The notes: generated from the letters alone by a model not told the origin. A stretch of 64,000 nucleotides of DNA from Monoglobus sp964617455 (GCA_964617455.1 CAZTYF010000004.1:1-64000), one strand, 5' to 3'. Counted from the first letter of the stretch, positions 25,465-34,399 are shown. Numbers and translations: made by a program.

Positions 25465-25560
25465 GTGTTGAAATCTCTTTTCAAATCATCGGCACGGCAA
25501 GCACTCGTCAAATAAAACAAAGCTCCGACATATCGAGCCCGAGGCAGGCGGATTTTCGGG

Positions 25561-25589
25561 TTGACATTGCAATTTAAAAATGATAAGAT
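25561..25589 (+). promoter_or_regulatory. Promoter of the ECF/transcobalamin-like operon
   Basis: TTGACA (25561-25566), 17 bases, TAAGAT (25584-25589). Only about 65 bases separate the predicted start site from the first codon, too short for a cobalamin or other vitamin riboswitch. Confidence 0.7.
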
Positions 25590-25664
25590 ATATCCGTATC
25601 GGAAAATTGCAAAGCAAAGAGAAATTTATGAATTAAAATACACAGAAAATATATGGAGATTATT

Positions 25665-26618
25665 ATGAAATACAGAAAATCGGTAGCCGCTTTAACTTTG
25701 ATTTTAGTCGGTTTATTGCTTTTTTCACCTGCATATGGTTCGGAGTCGACCGAGAAAATTTCCGAAACTGCCGAATATATAATGTCTGCCGTCCCCAATC
25801 CGTCTCCCGGTTCCGTGGGAGGTGAATGGGCGATTATAGGCATTCACCGTGCACAGATCGAAAAGGATTTCTATTTTGACACATATCTTAAAAATTTGGA
25901 AACCTATGTAGCCGAAAGAGGCGGCGATTTGGGAAATCGATATACGGAATATTCCCGCATTGCCCTCGCTCTCGGCGAATTGTCGAAAACCGATTTGTAT
26001 GATTTTATGGTCCGTCTTGAAGATTACGAACGGGTTGTATCTCAAGGTCTCAACGGAGCCGTGTTTGCTCTTGAAGCTCTGGCCGAATCGGGGAACACCG
26101 ATGCCGATGTTTGCGACAAATATGTCGACTTTATTTTGAATATGCAAAACAAAGATGGCTCTTTTGGGCTGTCACCCGGGACGGCCGATGCGGATGTGAC
26201 GGCCATGACAATATCCGCTCTCTGCCTCTTTGATGGGGATTTAAGGACAGACAGGGCCATAAACCGAGGTTTTTTGTATCTTTCATCGGTTCAGCACACG
26301 GATGGCGGCTTTTCCCCCTCTTTGGAAGATGAGATAAGCTGTGAGACTACCGCTCAGGTTATAATCGCCATGAAAAGGTACGGACTTCCCGAGAACAACA
26401 AATTTTTCGTGAAAAACGGAAATACTCCGTCTCACGCCTTGGACTTATTCCGCAAAACGGGCGGTGCATATTCTCATATTCAAAACGGCGAAATTGACCC
26501 GATGGCTACCGAGCAGGCGTTGCTTGCCATGACGGAACCCGAGTCGGACCATAAAACTCTGATTTACGACAGGCTGTGGTTTGAGGCAAATCAAGAGTAT
26601 CTCAAAAGTGTAAAATAG
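25665..26618 (+). CDS. Secreted alpha/alpha-toroid (prenyltransferase-repeat) protein
   Basis: This 317-residue protein has a signal peptide (about 1-26). The mature part has repeats of the squalene-cyclase/prenyltransferase type: NMQNKDGSFG (about 162-171) and SVQHTDGGFS (about 208-217), plus spaced helices with ALAL and TAMTISALCLF. Catalytic residues of terpene cyclases are not seen, so it is better read as an alpha6/alpha6 binding fold, as in the N-terminal domain of transcobalamin. I start it at ATG 25665, six bases after GGAG; an ATG 12 bases upstream contains that site. It is the first gene of a four-gene operon with a DUF4430 lipoprotein and an ECF transporter. A role in capturing a vitamin, perhaps cobalamin, is inferred. 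Confidence 0.75.
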   Translation: MKYRKSVAALTLILVGLLLFSPAYGSESTEKISETAEYIMSAVPNPSPGSVGGEWAIIGIHRAQIEKDFYFDTYLKNLETYVAERGGDLGNRYTEYSRIALALGELSKTDLYDFMVRLEDYERVVSQGLNGAVFALEALAESGNTDADVCDKYVDFILNMQNKDGSFGLSPGTADADVTAMTISALCLFDGDLRTDRAINRGFLYLSSVQHTDGGFSPSLEDEISCETTAQVIIAMKRYGLPENNKFFVKNGNTPSHALDLFRKTGGAYSHIQNGEIDPMATEQALLAMTEPESDHKTLIYDRLWFEANQEYLKSVK

Positions 26619-26630
26619 GGAGAACATAGA

Positions 26631-27479
26631 GTGAAGATAAGAAAATTTGCCGTCGTTTTGACGGTGCTGCTCTTTTGTTTTATACTTGGCGGCTGCGGCA
26701 GCGATTCCCGCGGGGCACAGGAAAAGATTTCTTCAGAATATGATGCGGGAGGTATATCGGTAAAAAGCCCCTTTTCACCGGATATGGAAACTTCCTCCCC
26801 GCAAGAAGAACCGATGAACGCAGGGACAGCGGAAGCGGGTGAATCGGTACCCGAAAGCGAAACGGGAGAGGCTGCAGAGAAGGATTACGTACCGGATTCA
26901 TATACACAAAGCGATGATGGGAACTCGAAGGTCGAGGATAAAGAAAATAGTGGTTTAGACGAAGGCGACAATCGAACAGATACGGTCCGAAATGAAGACG
27001 GAAACGAGCGCCGGCCCGAAGAAAAAACCGAGGAGCAAGCGGTGGTTTTGTCCGCTCAAGGCCCCGGGGCGCAATCGGAGGCGGAAATATCCGATGTTTG
27101 CACCTTCTCGATTGACTGTTCCAGAGCTTTGGAGTCACCCGAGCTTTCTGACAGTTTGAGGAACATACTCCCCGAAAACGGCGTAATTTTTTCGGGTACT
27201 GTTGCGGTTGAGGAAGGTGACAGCGCTTATGACATCTTAAGCCGCATAACCCGAGAAAAGGGCATACCTATGGAGTTTTCATCTTCACCGGCATTTGGCT
27301 CAAAATACATTGAAGGCATAAACTCTCTACGCGAGTTGGATTGCGGTCCAAATTCAGGCTGGGTGTATTTTATCAACGGAGAAATGCCCGGCGTCGGTTG
27401 CGATAAAACATCGGTAAAACCCGGGGATGATGTCCGCTTTTGCTACACTCTCGACTTGGGCACCGATATAGATATTTAA
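26631..27479 (+). CDS. DUF4430 lipoprotein (transcobalamin beta-domain-like)
   Basis: This 282-residue protein starts with GTG at 26631 after GGGAG. A lipobox LGGCGS sets the lipidated cysteine at about residue 22. Residues 25-150 are an acidic, Ser/Glu/Pro-rich disordered spacer. The C-terminal 120 residues match DUF4430, the beta-domain also found at the end of transcobalamin and intrinsic factor: DSAYDILSRI, then YIEGINSLRELDCGPNSGW, then VYFINGEMPG, then SVKPGDDVRFCYTLD. Together with the alpha/alpha protein 12 bases upstream it would make a two-chain version of transcobalamin at the cell surface, next to EcfT. Known family, inferred ligand. Confidence 0.82.
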   Translation: MKIRKFAVVLTVLLFCFILGGCGSDSRGAQEKISSEYDAGGISVKSPFSPDMETSSPQEEPMNAGTAEAGESVPESETGEAAEKDYVPDSYTQSDDGNSKVEDKENSGLDEGDNRTDTVRNEDGNERRPEEKTEEQAVVLSAQGPGAQSEAEISDVCTFSIDCSRALESPELSDSLRNILPENGVIFSGTVAVEEGDSAYDILSRITREKGIPMEFSSSPAFGSKYIEGINSLRELDCGPNSGWVYFINGEMPGVGCDKTSVKPGDDVRFCYTLDLGTDIDI

Positions 27480-27499
27480 CAAATAAATCGGAGGATATT

Positions 27500-28387
27500 A
27501 TGAAGGACGAATTTTCGCGAGTGCATCCTTTGATTAACTTTATATATTTTGGGGCGGTTATAGCCTTTTCGGCCATTTATATGAGTCCCCCTTTGATTTG
27601 TATATCCTTGGGAGCGGCGTTTTGCTACTCCTTTTACTTGGATGGGAAAAAAGCCCTCAAATTTTTCTTTGCGATGGCTTTGCCGATTGGGCTCTTTGCG
27701 GCTCTCATAAATATAGCTTTCAATCACAACGGAATGACGATTTTGATGTATTTCCCCACCGGCAATCCTTTGACCCTTGAGTCTGTTGCCTATGGAACTT
27801 GTGCCGCTGCCCTGCTTATTGATGTTATTATGTGGTTTTTCTGCTTTAATCGGGTTATCACCTCGGATAAGTTCATCTATTTGTTCGGACGCATAATTCC
27901 GTCTTTGTCTCTTGTTCTTTCCATGATACTCCGATTCATACCGAGGTTCCGCCGACAATATCAAAGGGTCGCCACCGCTCAAAAGAGCCTGAAAAAGGCG
28001 GATGGGAAGCAAGGCCTTTTCGCCAAAATCAAAAGGGGGATGAACACCTTTTCGATTATGCTAACCTGGTCTCTTGAGAATTCCATAACCATGGCAGACT
28101 CCATGAATGCCAGAGGCTATGGACTGAAAGGCAGAACCGCTTTTTCCAGATATCGCTTTTATTTCAGGGACGGAGTCTTGCTTACCGCTATGATTTTGCT
28201 TTTGGCAGGCCAGATTATTTTCACAATTCTCGGTTGCGGGCGGGTTAGTTACTACCCCTATTTTGAACTTGTCATATCGCCGGTGGCAATTGCCGGATAT
28301 ATATGTTATGGGCTGATGTGTTTGATGCCAATGATAATCAACCTAACGGAGGATGTAAAATGGAACTATTTTCGATCCGAGATTTGA
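27500..28387 (+). CDS. ecfT: ECF transporter transmembrane component EcfT
   Basis: EcfT links the substrate-binding S component to the ATPases in energy-coupling-factor importers. This 295-residue protein has about six hydrophobic segments and a cytoplasmic helical region with SLVLSMILRFIPRFRRQYQR and DSMNARGYG, the latter holding the conserved Ala-Arg-Gly coupling motif that contacts EcfA. I start it at ATG 27500 behind GGAGG; the frame is open further upstream without a site. It begins 20 bases after the lipoprotein gene and overlaps the ecfA start by 28 bases. Confidence 0.9.
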   Translation: MKDEFSRVHPLINFIYFGAVIAFSAIYMSPPLICISLGAAFCYSFYLDGKKALKFFFAMALPIGLFAALINIAFNHNGMTILMYFPTGNPLTLESVAYGTCAAALLIDVIMWFFCFNRVITSDKFIYLFGRIIPSLSLVLSMILRFIPRFRRQYQRVATAQKSLKKADGKQGLFAKIKRGMNTFSIMLTWSLENSITMADSMNARGYGLKGRTAFSRYRFYFRDGVLLTAMILLLAGQIIFTILGCGRVSYYPYFELVISPVAIAGYICYGLMCLMPMIINLTEDVKWNYFRSEI

Positions 28388-30840
28388 ATTTTTCTTACAC
28401 GGAGGGGCGGAACGGTTTTGCCCTGCGGGATATAAGTTTTGACATAAACAGCGGAGAGTTCGTAACTCTGTGCGGAAAGTCGGGCTGCGGAAAAACAAGC
28501 CTGCTTAAGCAACTCAAAACCTGCCTCCTGCCGGGAGGGTATCGTTCGGGCTCGGTTAAATTTGGCGGCAGGGAACTTGATGAAGTCCCTCTCAGAGAAC
28601 AGACCTCCGATATAGGTTTTGTTATGCAAAGAGCGGAAAACCAAATCGTGACCGACAAAGTGTGGCATGAGATGGCCTTCGGGCTTGAAAGTTTGGGATA
28701 CGGCACCGACGAAATTCGTCTTCGGGTTTCGGAGATGGCCAGCTTTTTTGGACTTCAATCCTGGTTTTATCGGGAAACATCCACTCTGTCCGGGGGACAA
28801 AGACAGCTTTTGAGTCTTGCCTCCGTTATGGTTCTTGAACCCAAGATTTTGATTTTAGACGAGCCGACCGCCCAACTTGACCCCATATCCGCGGGAGATT
28901 TTATGCAAATGCTTCTGAAAATCAATTTGGAATTCGGAACCGCCATTCTTATCTCCGCCCACAACTTGGAGGAAGTCGTGCCCATATCCGATCGGATGAT
29001 CGTTATGGAAGATGGAAAGATTATCGCCGACAGCGACCCCCGAAGCGTCATTATGAAACTCCGAAACGACGGCAGCGAAATGTTCTCTGCAATGCCCACT
29101 CCGGCCAGGATTTTCGCCTCTGTAGACAGCGGTGCAAACTGTCCCCTCACCGTCCGAGAGGGCAGGGAATGGATAAGCGAATTTGTCAAGGGAAGGAAAA
29201 TCCGTCCCGTTCCCGTGAAAAAATTGGGCTACAAGACGGATGAGACGGTCCTTGCCGCCAAAAATATCTGGTTCAGGTATGAAAAGCGGGAGAACGACGT
29301 GCTGAAAAATATCTCCCTCACTCTTCACAGCGGAGAATGGCAGGCGTTGGTGGGCAGCACCGGAGTCGGAAAAACCACTTTTTTGTCCATTTTGTCAGGC
29401 ATAAACACCCCCTATCGAGGCAAGGTATATGATATGGGGAACAGGATTTGCCTTCTTCCTCAGGATCCAACCACGATCTTTGAAAAGGATACCGTGGCGG
29501 ACGATTTGATGGCGGGTCTGTCTTCCAAGGACGACGCTTATTTCCACAGTATAATAAACCTGTGCGACCTCGGGAATTTGCTTTATATGCATCCCTATGA
29601 CTTGTCCGGAGGCGAACAGCAACGGGCGGCCCTCGCCAAAGTCCTGCTCAGACGTCCTCGGGTGCTTCTTTTGGATGAACCCACCAAAGGTCTTGACGCA
29701 TACTTCAAAAAAAAGTTGGCAGGCATATTGCTGAGTTTAAAACTGCGGGGGATTTCCATTATAATGGTGTCTCACGATATCGAATTTTGTGCATCCTATG
29801 CGGACAATTGTGCCTTTTTGTTTGATGGCGAAATAATTTCCAAAGATGAGCCGAGAGCTTTTTTCTCGGGGAACAACTTTTACACCACTGCGGCAAACCG
29901 TATTTCGAGACATATAATAGACAATGCCATAACCGCCGACGATGTGATATATGCCATAGGAGGCACCCCCGTTCCAATTAACCCGGGAGGAACATCCCCC
30001 AAAAACAACCCGGCGGATTCGATTGGAGGTACATACGAAAAGGGTCTCGGCAAACCGCAGGAGGATTCGGCTCTTGATATAAATAAAATGGAGCGGATAA
30101 AAAACGGAGTTATGTCGGATAGTGCCGCAAGAGGTTCGGCGTTCTTTCTGATACTTTCTTTGCTATTAATGCCCCTTGTAATTTTCTTGGGAGTCAAATA
30201 TATCAAGAACAGACCATATTACTACATAAGCGCCGTATTGATTGTTTTGGCCATATTGCCCTTTGTGATTATGTTCGAGGGCAGGAGGCCGAAAGCCCGG
30301 GAACTTGTGACCGTTTCGGTTCTTTGCGCTCTTGCCGTAATCGGACGGGTGGCCTTTTATATGGTGCCCCAGTTCAAGCCCACTTTGGCTCTTATCATAA
30401 TTTCCGGCATGGCTCTCGGCAGTCAGCGGGGATTTATGATTGGTGTAATTACGGCCTTTGTTTCCAATATCTTCGTGGGCCAGGGCCCCTGGACTCCGTG
30501 GCAAATGCTTGCTATGGGAGCGGTGGGTCTCATTGCGGGCTTTATGTATAAAAAAGAAGCTCTGCCCAAAACAGCAGTGCCTGTTTGTATATTCGGATTC
30601 CTCGCGACGGTGATTGTCTATGGGGGAATAATGAATCCCGCATCCCTCATTATGGCGGGAAGCGAAATTAACGGAGCTGCCCTTGCGACCGTCTATTTGA
30701 CCGGGCTTCCCTTTGATGTAATGCACGGGCTGTCGACTGTTGTCTTTTTGGCTTTGCTTGCCAAACCCATGTTGGGCAAGCTGAACAGAGTTAAGAGAAA
30801 GTACGGGCTGCTTCTCAAGGAAAGGAACTCCTTTATATAA
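28360..30840 (+). CDS. Fused ECF transporter: EcfA, EcfA' and S component in one chain
   Basis: This 826-residue protein starts at ATG 28360 behind GGAGG. The first ABC domain has Walker A GKSGCGKTS (about 40-48), signature LSGGQRQ and Walker B ILILDEPTAQLD. The second has GSTGVGKTT (about 331), LSGGEQQR (about 413) and VLLLDEPTKGLD. After a linker (about 530-585) a membrane part follows: two helices, then RELVTVSVLCALAVIGR, PQFKPTLALIIISG and GQGPWTPWQMLAMG. This is the ECF S-component pattern, which binds the vitamin. In most bacteria these are three separate proteins. The surface proteins encoded upstream hint at cobalamin or a related corrinoid as substrate, but the S domain alone does not show it. 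Confidence 0.9.
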   Translation: MELFSIRDLNFSYTEGRNGFALRDISFDINSGEFVTLCGKSGCGKTSLLKQLKTCLLPGGYRSGSVKFGGRELDEVPLREQTSDIGFVMQRAENQIVTDKVWHEMAFGLESLGYGTDEIRLRVSEMASFFGLQSWFYRETSTLSGGQRQLLSLASVMVLEPKILILDEPTAQLDPISAGDFMQMLLKINLEFGTAILISAHNLEEVVPISDRMIVMEDGKIIADSDPRSVIMKLRNDGSEMFSAMPTPARIFASVDSGANCPLTVREGREWISEFVKGRKIRPVPVKKLGYKTDETVLAAKNIWFRYEKRENDVLKNISLTLHSGEWQALVGSTGVGKTTFLSILSGINTPYRGKVYDMGNRICLLPQDPTTIFEKDTVADDLMAGLSSKDDAYFHSIINLCDLGNLLYMHPYDLSGGEQQRAALAKVLLRRPRVLLLDEPTKGLDAYFKKKLAGILLSLKLRGISIIMVSHDIEFCASYADNCAFLFDGEIISKDEPRAFFSGNNFYTTAANRISRHIIDNAITADDVIYAIGGTPVPINPGGTSPKNNPADSIGGTYEKGLGKPQEDSALDINKMERIKNGVMSDSAARGSAFFLILSLLLMPLVIFLGVKYIKNRPYYYISAVLIVLAILPFVIMFEGRRPKARELVTVSVLCALAVIGRVAFYMVPQFKPTLALIIISGMALGSQRGFMIGVITAFVSNIFVGQGPWTPWQMLAMGAVGLIAGFMYKKEALPKTAVPVCIFGFLATVIVYGGIMNPASLIMAGSEINGAALATVYLTGLPFDVMHGLSTVVFLALLAKPMLGKLNRVKRKYGLLLKERNSFI

Positions 30841-30865
30841 ATACGGAAAATACAGAGTAAAAATG

Positions 30866-30915
30866 TGCGCTCCCACTTGAGCAGCCCTTCAGGGCAAAAT
30901 CACAGCGGGAGCGCA
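30866..30915 (+). terminator. Nested hairpin between convergent ECF and xylB genes
   Basis: Outer arms TGCGCTCCC (30866-30874) and GGGAGCGCA (30907-30915) enclose an inner hairpin GCCCT-TC-AGGGC (30884-30895). It sits between two genes that converge and would work for either strand as a terminator, though no clean U-run follows directly on the plus strand. Confidence 0.6.
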
Positions 30916-30952
30916 TAAATATCGGTTTTTAAATCAATTTCTTAAGTTTTGG

Positions 30953-32482
30953 TTATTTTAATATTTCCGCCACCGCGGCAAATTGAGGCTTTAGGGCTTG
31001 ATAGATTTCCCGGTATATCGGGAAGTATTTTTTATAAGTCTTAACATTTTCGGGAATGGGTTCTATAGTCTCCTTAACGCTGATAACCGTATCGCAAGCT
31101 TCGGGGACATTCTTGTATATGCCTGCGCCGACCGCTGCCAAAAGGGCAACACCCAAAGCCGGTCCCTCGGAAACGTTGATGGTGTTTATATTGCAATCGA
31201 ACATATCGGCCTGCATTTGACGCCAAAGCTTGCTCTTGCCGCCTCCGCCGGAGGCACGAACTTCCGAGGTATCAATACCCATGGTACGGATTATGTCAAG
31301 GCAATCCCACAGGCTATAGGCCACTCCTTCCATAACCGCACGGAGCATATCTTTTTTGGTATGTCTCGCCGAGAGGCCGAAGAACACTCCCTTCGCGGCA
31401 GGGTCGTTTATGGGGCTCCTTTCACCCATCATATAGGGCAGATATATCAAACCGTCACATCCCGGGGCCACTCTTGCGGCTTCCATATCCATCAGGTAAT
31501 ACGGATCAACTCCCATACCTTCTGCGGTGGCAGATTCGGCTCTGCAGAAGTTATCCCTGTACCATTTGAGCGAGAGCCCCGCTCCTTGGGTGCAGCCCAT
31601 AACATGCCATTTTCCGGGGACGGCATGACATAGGATATGCATTCTGCCGCCTTTGTCGATTTCCAAATTATCCATGTGGGCAAATACGACCCCGGATGTT
31701 CCGATGGTTGAGGAGATGATTCCCGGCTTCACTATGCCGTTTCCCACCGCTCCCGCGGCCTGGTCTCCGGCGCCTCCCACAACGATGGTGCCCTCGCAAA
31801 GGCCTGTCAATCGGGCAGCCTCTTTGTGGACAGTGCCCGTAACTTCACAGGATTCGTACATCTTGCCCAAAAGGTTTTTGTCTATACCGAGTTTATTAAG
31901 GATATCATCGGACCAGCACCGGTTTTTGATATCCATCAACTGCATACCGCTGGCATCCGACACTTCCGTGGCAAATTCTCCGGTCAGCTTGTATCGTATG
32001 TAGTCCTTGGGCAGCATAATCTTGGCGGTTTTGGCATAGAGCTCGGGTTCGTTTTTCTGAACCCAAAGTATCTTCGCGGCGGTAAAACCCGTGATTGCAG
32101 GGCTACCGGTGGTCTGAATCAAACAATCTCTTCCGATTTTTTCGGTCAGTTCATCGGCCTCGGCTGTCGTTCGCTGGTCACACCATATGATGGATTTCCG
32201 CAGAACATTGCCATCCTTGTCAAGCATAACAAGACCGTGCATCTGTCCGGATAGGCCCGCACCCTTGATGTCCTTGGGATCTACTCCCGACATTTCAATA
32301 ACCGCTTTCACACTTGAATAAGTGGCATGCCACCAGTCCTCGGGATCCTGTTCCGCCCACCCGATTTTGGGCTGATAGAGCGGATACTCAACCAAATAGT
32401 CGCTCATTACCGTTCCAAACTCATCAAACAGCACCGTTTTGGTGCCGCTGGTTCCGATATCGACGCCTATAACATATCTCAT
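30953..32482 (-). CDS. xylB: Xylulokinase
   Basis: XylB phosphorylates D-xylulose to xylulose-5-phosphate, entering the pentose phosphate pathway. The FGGY kinase of about 509 residues shows VIGVDIGTSGTKTVLFDE (phosphate 1 loop), GLSGQMHGLV (characteristic of xylulokinases), IIWCDQRT, GAGDQAAGAVGNG (catalytic Asp near 240) and ASGGGGKSKLWRQM. I start it at ATG 32482, eight bases after AAGGAG; a GTG nine bases upstream overlaps that site. No xylA or xylose transporter is nearby. It has its own promoter (32532-32560) and is one of the few minus-strand genes in the right part of the window. Confidence 0.93.
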   Translation of the reverse strand: MRYVIGVDIGTSGTKTVLFDEFGTVMSDYLVEYPLYQPKIGWAEQDPEDWWHATYSSVKAVIEMSGVDPKDIKGAGLSGQMHGLVMLDKDGNVLRKSIIWCDQRTTAEADELTEKIGRDCLIQTTGSPAITGFTAAKILWVQKNEPELYAKTAKIMLPKDYIRYKLTGEFATEVSDASGMQLMDIKNRCWSDDILNKLGIDKNLLGKMYESCEVTGTVHKEAARLTGLCEGTIVVGGAGDQAAGAVGNGIVKPGIISSTIGTSGVVFAHMDNLEIDKGGRMHILCHAVPGKWHVMGCTQGAGLSLKWYRDNFCRAESATAEGMGVDPYYLMDMEAARVAPGCDGLIYLPYMMGERSPINDPAAKGVFFGLSARHTKKDMLRAVMEGVAYSLWDCLDIIRTMGIDTSEVRASGGGGKSKLWRQMQADMFDCNINTINVSEGPALGVALLAAVGAGIYKNVPEACDTVISVKETIEPIPENVKTYKKYFPIYREIYQALKPQFAAVAEILK

Positions 32483-32531
32483 TTCAAACACTCCTTTTGT
32501 AGCTTTTTGTTATATTCGGAATCATAAGTAT

Positions 32532-32560
32532 AATATAACACATAGGTTATAACATTGCAA
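32532..32560 (-). promoter_or_regulatory. Promoter of xylB
   Basis: TTGCAA (32560-32555), 17 bases, TATATT (32537-32532) on the minus strand. No clear xylose operator palindrome is seen. The gene-free stretch 32561-32802 that follows is AT-rich and holds only one doubtful 62-codon frame. Confidence 0.65.
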
Positions 32561-32802
32561 CAGTTTTTTGCGGCGGAAGGATGTAATTTTAAATATGGTA
32601 AATCACAAAACCAAAGGTGAGGATATCTCAAAATATACCAAAAAATTCATTAAGTATATTCAAGACCGGGTGAACAACTATCCAAGGAAAAAATACGACT
32701 GGATATCATCCAAGGAACTGACAAATTCACTAAATTTACCATGCATTCTTTGGTGACATTTTATATTGCAATTTATACCCATTCCGTCAGTGCAAAAAAA
32801 TC

Positions 32803-32831
32803 TTGTATTATCCTTATTGATGTGATATAAT
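32803..32831 (+). promoter_or_regulatory. Promoter of the DHHW-protein gene
   Basis: TTGTAT (32803-32808), 17 bases, TATAAT (32826-32831), with GGAGG and the ATG within 18 bases, so the leader is very short. Confidence 0.65.
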
Positions 32832-32848
32832 AGCAAACGGAGGATGTT

Positions 32849-34399
32849 ATGAGTAACAACGGAAATGACGGAATTCATATAGAATTGTTTGGAAAATTGA
32901 AAAAGGAATTTAATGATGCAACGGATAAGGTTGCCGGATGCTGCCGAGGCCTCAGCAGCAAGAAAGTGCCGGTTTGCATTGTTGTTTGTGTACTTATTAT
33001 TTGCATTGTTCTGGCTGTTTGTTCGTTTTCTCCTTCTCCCGATGATAAAATAAGACTTTTTGTAAACGGAGAGGAGATTGTTTGCCCTGTGGATATATAC
33101 ACCGAAAACGATGCGGCAATGGTGCCTTTGAGGACTGTTTGCGACGCATTCGGTGCATCTTGTGATTGGAACGAAAAAACCGAAAGTATATCCGTAACTT
33201 TGGAATCCGTAACCGTACATTTTTCAATCGGAAGTAATAAAATGATAAAATACGGCAGCCCTGTTGATATGAGCGCTGCAGCTTGCTACATGGAAGATTA
33301 CGCAATGGTCCCCGTCAGGGCTTTGGGGGATGCTTTCGGATATCCGGTCGAATGGAGCGAAAGAGATAATGCTGTTTTTATCGGTGAAAAAGTAGATCTT
33401 AATGCGAATCCCGTAGCAGATACGGTTGTTACGGACGAGTTTAGATATGAACGGGATATGGGAACATACAACGGTATAGGTATCTTTTCAAATGGATCCG
33501 AAAATTTCGGTATGGAACTTTTGAGTGTTAACGATAAGAACGATTCCTATGCAGATGCAGTGGAAAGAATTTCCCGCTCGTTGCCCGGTGTGAATGTTTA
33601 CGATATTTTGGCGCCCACGGCCCAAGAGTTTTACGCTCCGAATAATAAGCGGACTAATCAAACGGAGGGAATATGCAATGTCTACGACAGTTTGATTTCA
33701 AAGGATATACCCAATCTCAGATTGATAAATGTTATAGGCACTCTTTCGGAGCATGCCGCGGAAAAAATCTATTTTTGCACCGATCATCACTGGACTCAAA
33801 GAGGTGCATATTATGCTTATGCGGAATATTCTATGGAAAATCCCTACATCGAAAATCTTGAGCCTTTGCAGAATTATTACACGGAAAACAAATACGGGAT
33901 GCTGGGTTCTCTTTTGAATTTCACAGCAGGGACTTACGGAAAAGAGCTCTTGGAGCAAAGCCCGGATATGCTTCAGATGTTCTATCCCAAATCCGAATAT
34001 GAAGGAGCGGTTTATCGGGACCCGTATATGACTTCCTATATGCAAAGTATCAAGGCAATTTATCCCTGGGCGAATTCCTACAGTTGTTTTCTCCAAGGTG
34101 ATTTCCCTCTTGAAGTTTTTAAAACAAATGTAAATAACGGCAGAAAAGTTTGTATTGTTAAAGAATCTTTCGGTGATGCATTTTCCGTTTGGGCACTCAA
34201 CAATTACGAAGAAGTTTATATAGTCGATTATAGGATGTGGAACGGTGGAACCTACGGTGGTTACGGCAGCGGGAGCTATTCTTTTAAGCTTAAGGATTTT
34301 TATGACTTTGTAAAGTTTGATGATTTGGTGATAATAAGCTATCCGGTTTCGGTATCTGTTCCTCAACAAACCGCACTCCTTGCCGCTATGGCACAATAA
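32849..34399 (+). CDS. Membrane-anchored DHHW-domain protein with copper-amine-oxidase-type stalk domain
   Basis: This 516-residue protein has one membrane helix near residues 40-60, so most of it is outside the cell. Residues about 68-180 match the stalk domain named after copper amine oxidase N-termini, common in clostridial wall proteins: AAMVPLRTVCDAFGA and YAMVPVRALGDAFGY. The C-terminal part has CTDHHWTQRGAYYAY (about 313-327), the defining motif of DHHW proteins, an SGNH/AlgX-like group linked to O-acetylation of surface polysaccharides, and a later KESFGDAFSVW that fits the Ser-containing block. It stands alone with its own promoter. The acetylation role is inferred from the family. 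Confidence 0.8.
   Translation: MSNNGNDGIHIELFGKLKKEFNDATDKVAGCCRGLSSKKVPVCIVVCVLIICIVLAVCSFSPSPDDKIRLFVNGEEIVCPVDIYTENDAAMVPLRTVCDAFGASCDWNEKTESISVTLESVTVHFSIGSNKMIKYGSPVDMSAAACYMEDYAMVPVRALGDAFGYPVEWSERDNAVFIGEKVDLNANPVADTVVTDEFRYERDMGTYNGIGIFSNGSENFGMELLSVNDKNDSYADAVERISRSLPGVNVYDILAPTAQEFYAPNNKRTNQTEGICNVYDSLISKDIPNLRLINVIGTLSEHAAEKIYFCTDHHWTQRGAYYAYAEYSMENPYIENLEPLQNYYTENKYGMLGSLLNFTAGTYGKELLEQSPDMLQMFYPKSEYEGAVYRDPYMTSYMQSIKAIYPWANSYSCFLQGDFPLEVFKTNVNNGRKVCIVKESFGDAFSVWALNNYEEVYIVDYRMWNGGTYGGYGSGSYSFKLKDFYDFVKFDDLVIISYPVSVSVPQQTALLAAMAQ

Noticed and set aside
25465..25664. Cobalamin riboswitch ahead of the transcobalamin-like operon
   Set aside because: I looked because of the proposed ligand, but the predicted leader is only about 65 bases and has no B12-box-like segment.
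32568..32756. 62-codon plus-strand frame beginning MRRKDVILN
   Set aside because: It has no ribosome binding site at its first start, lies in AT-rich DNA downstream of the divergent xylB promoter and matches no family I know; it may be a degraded fragment.
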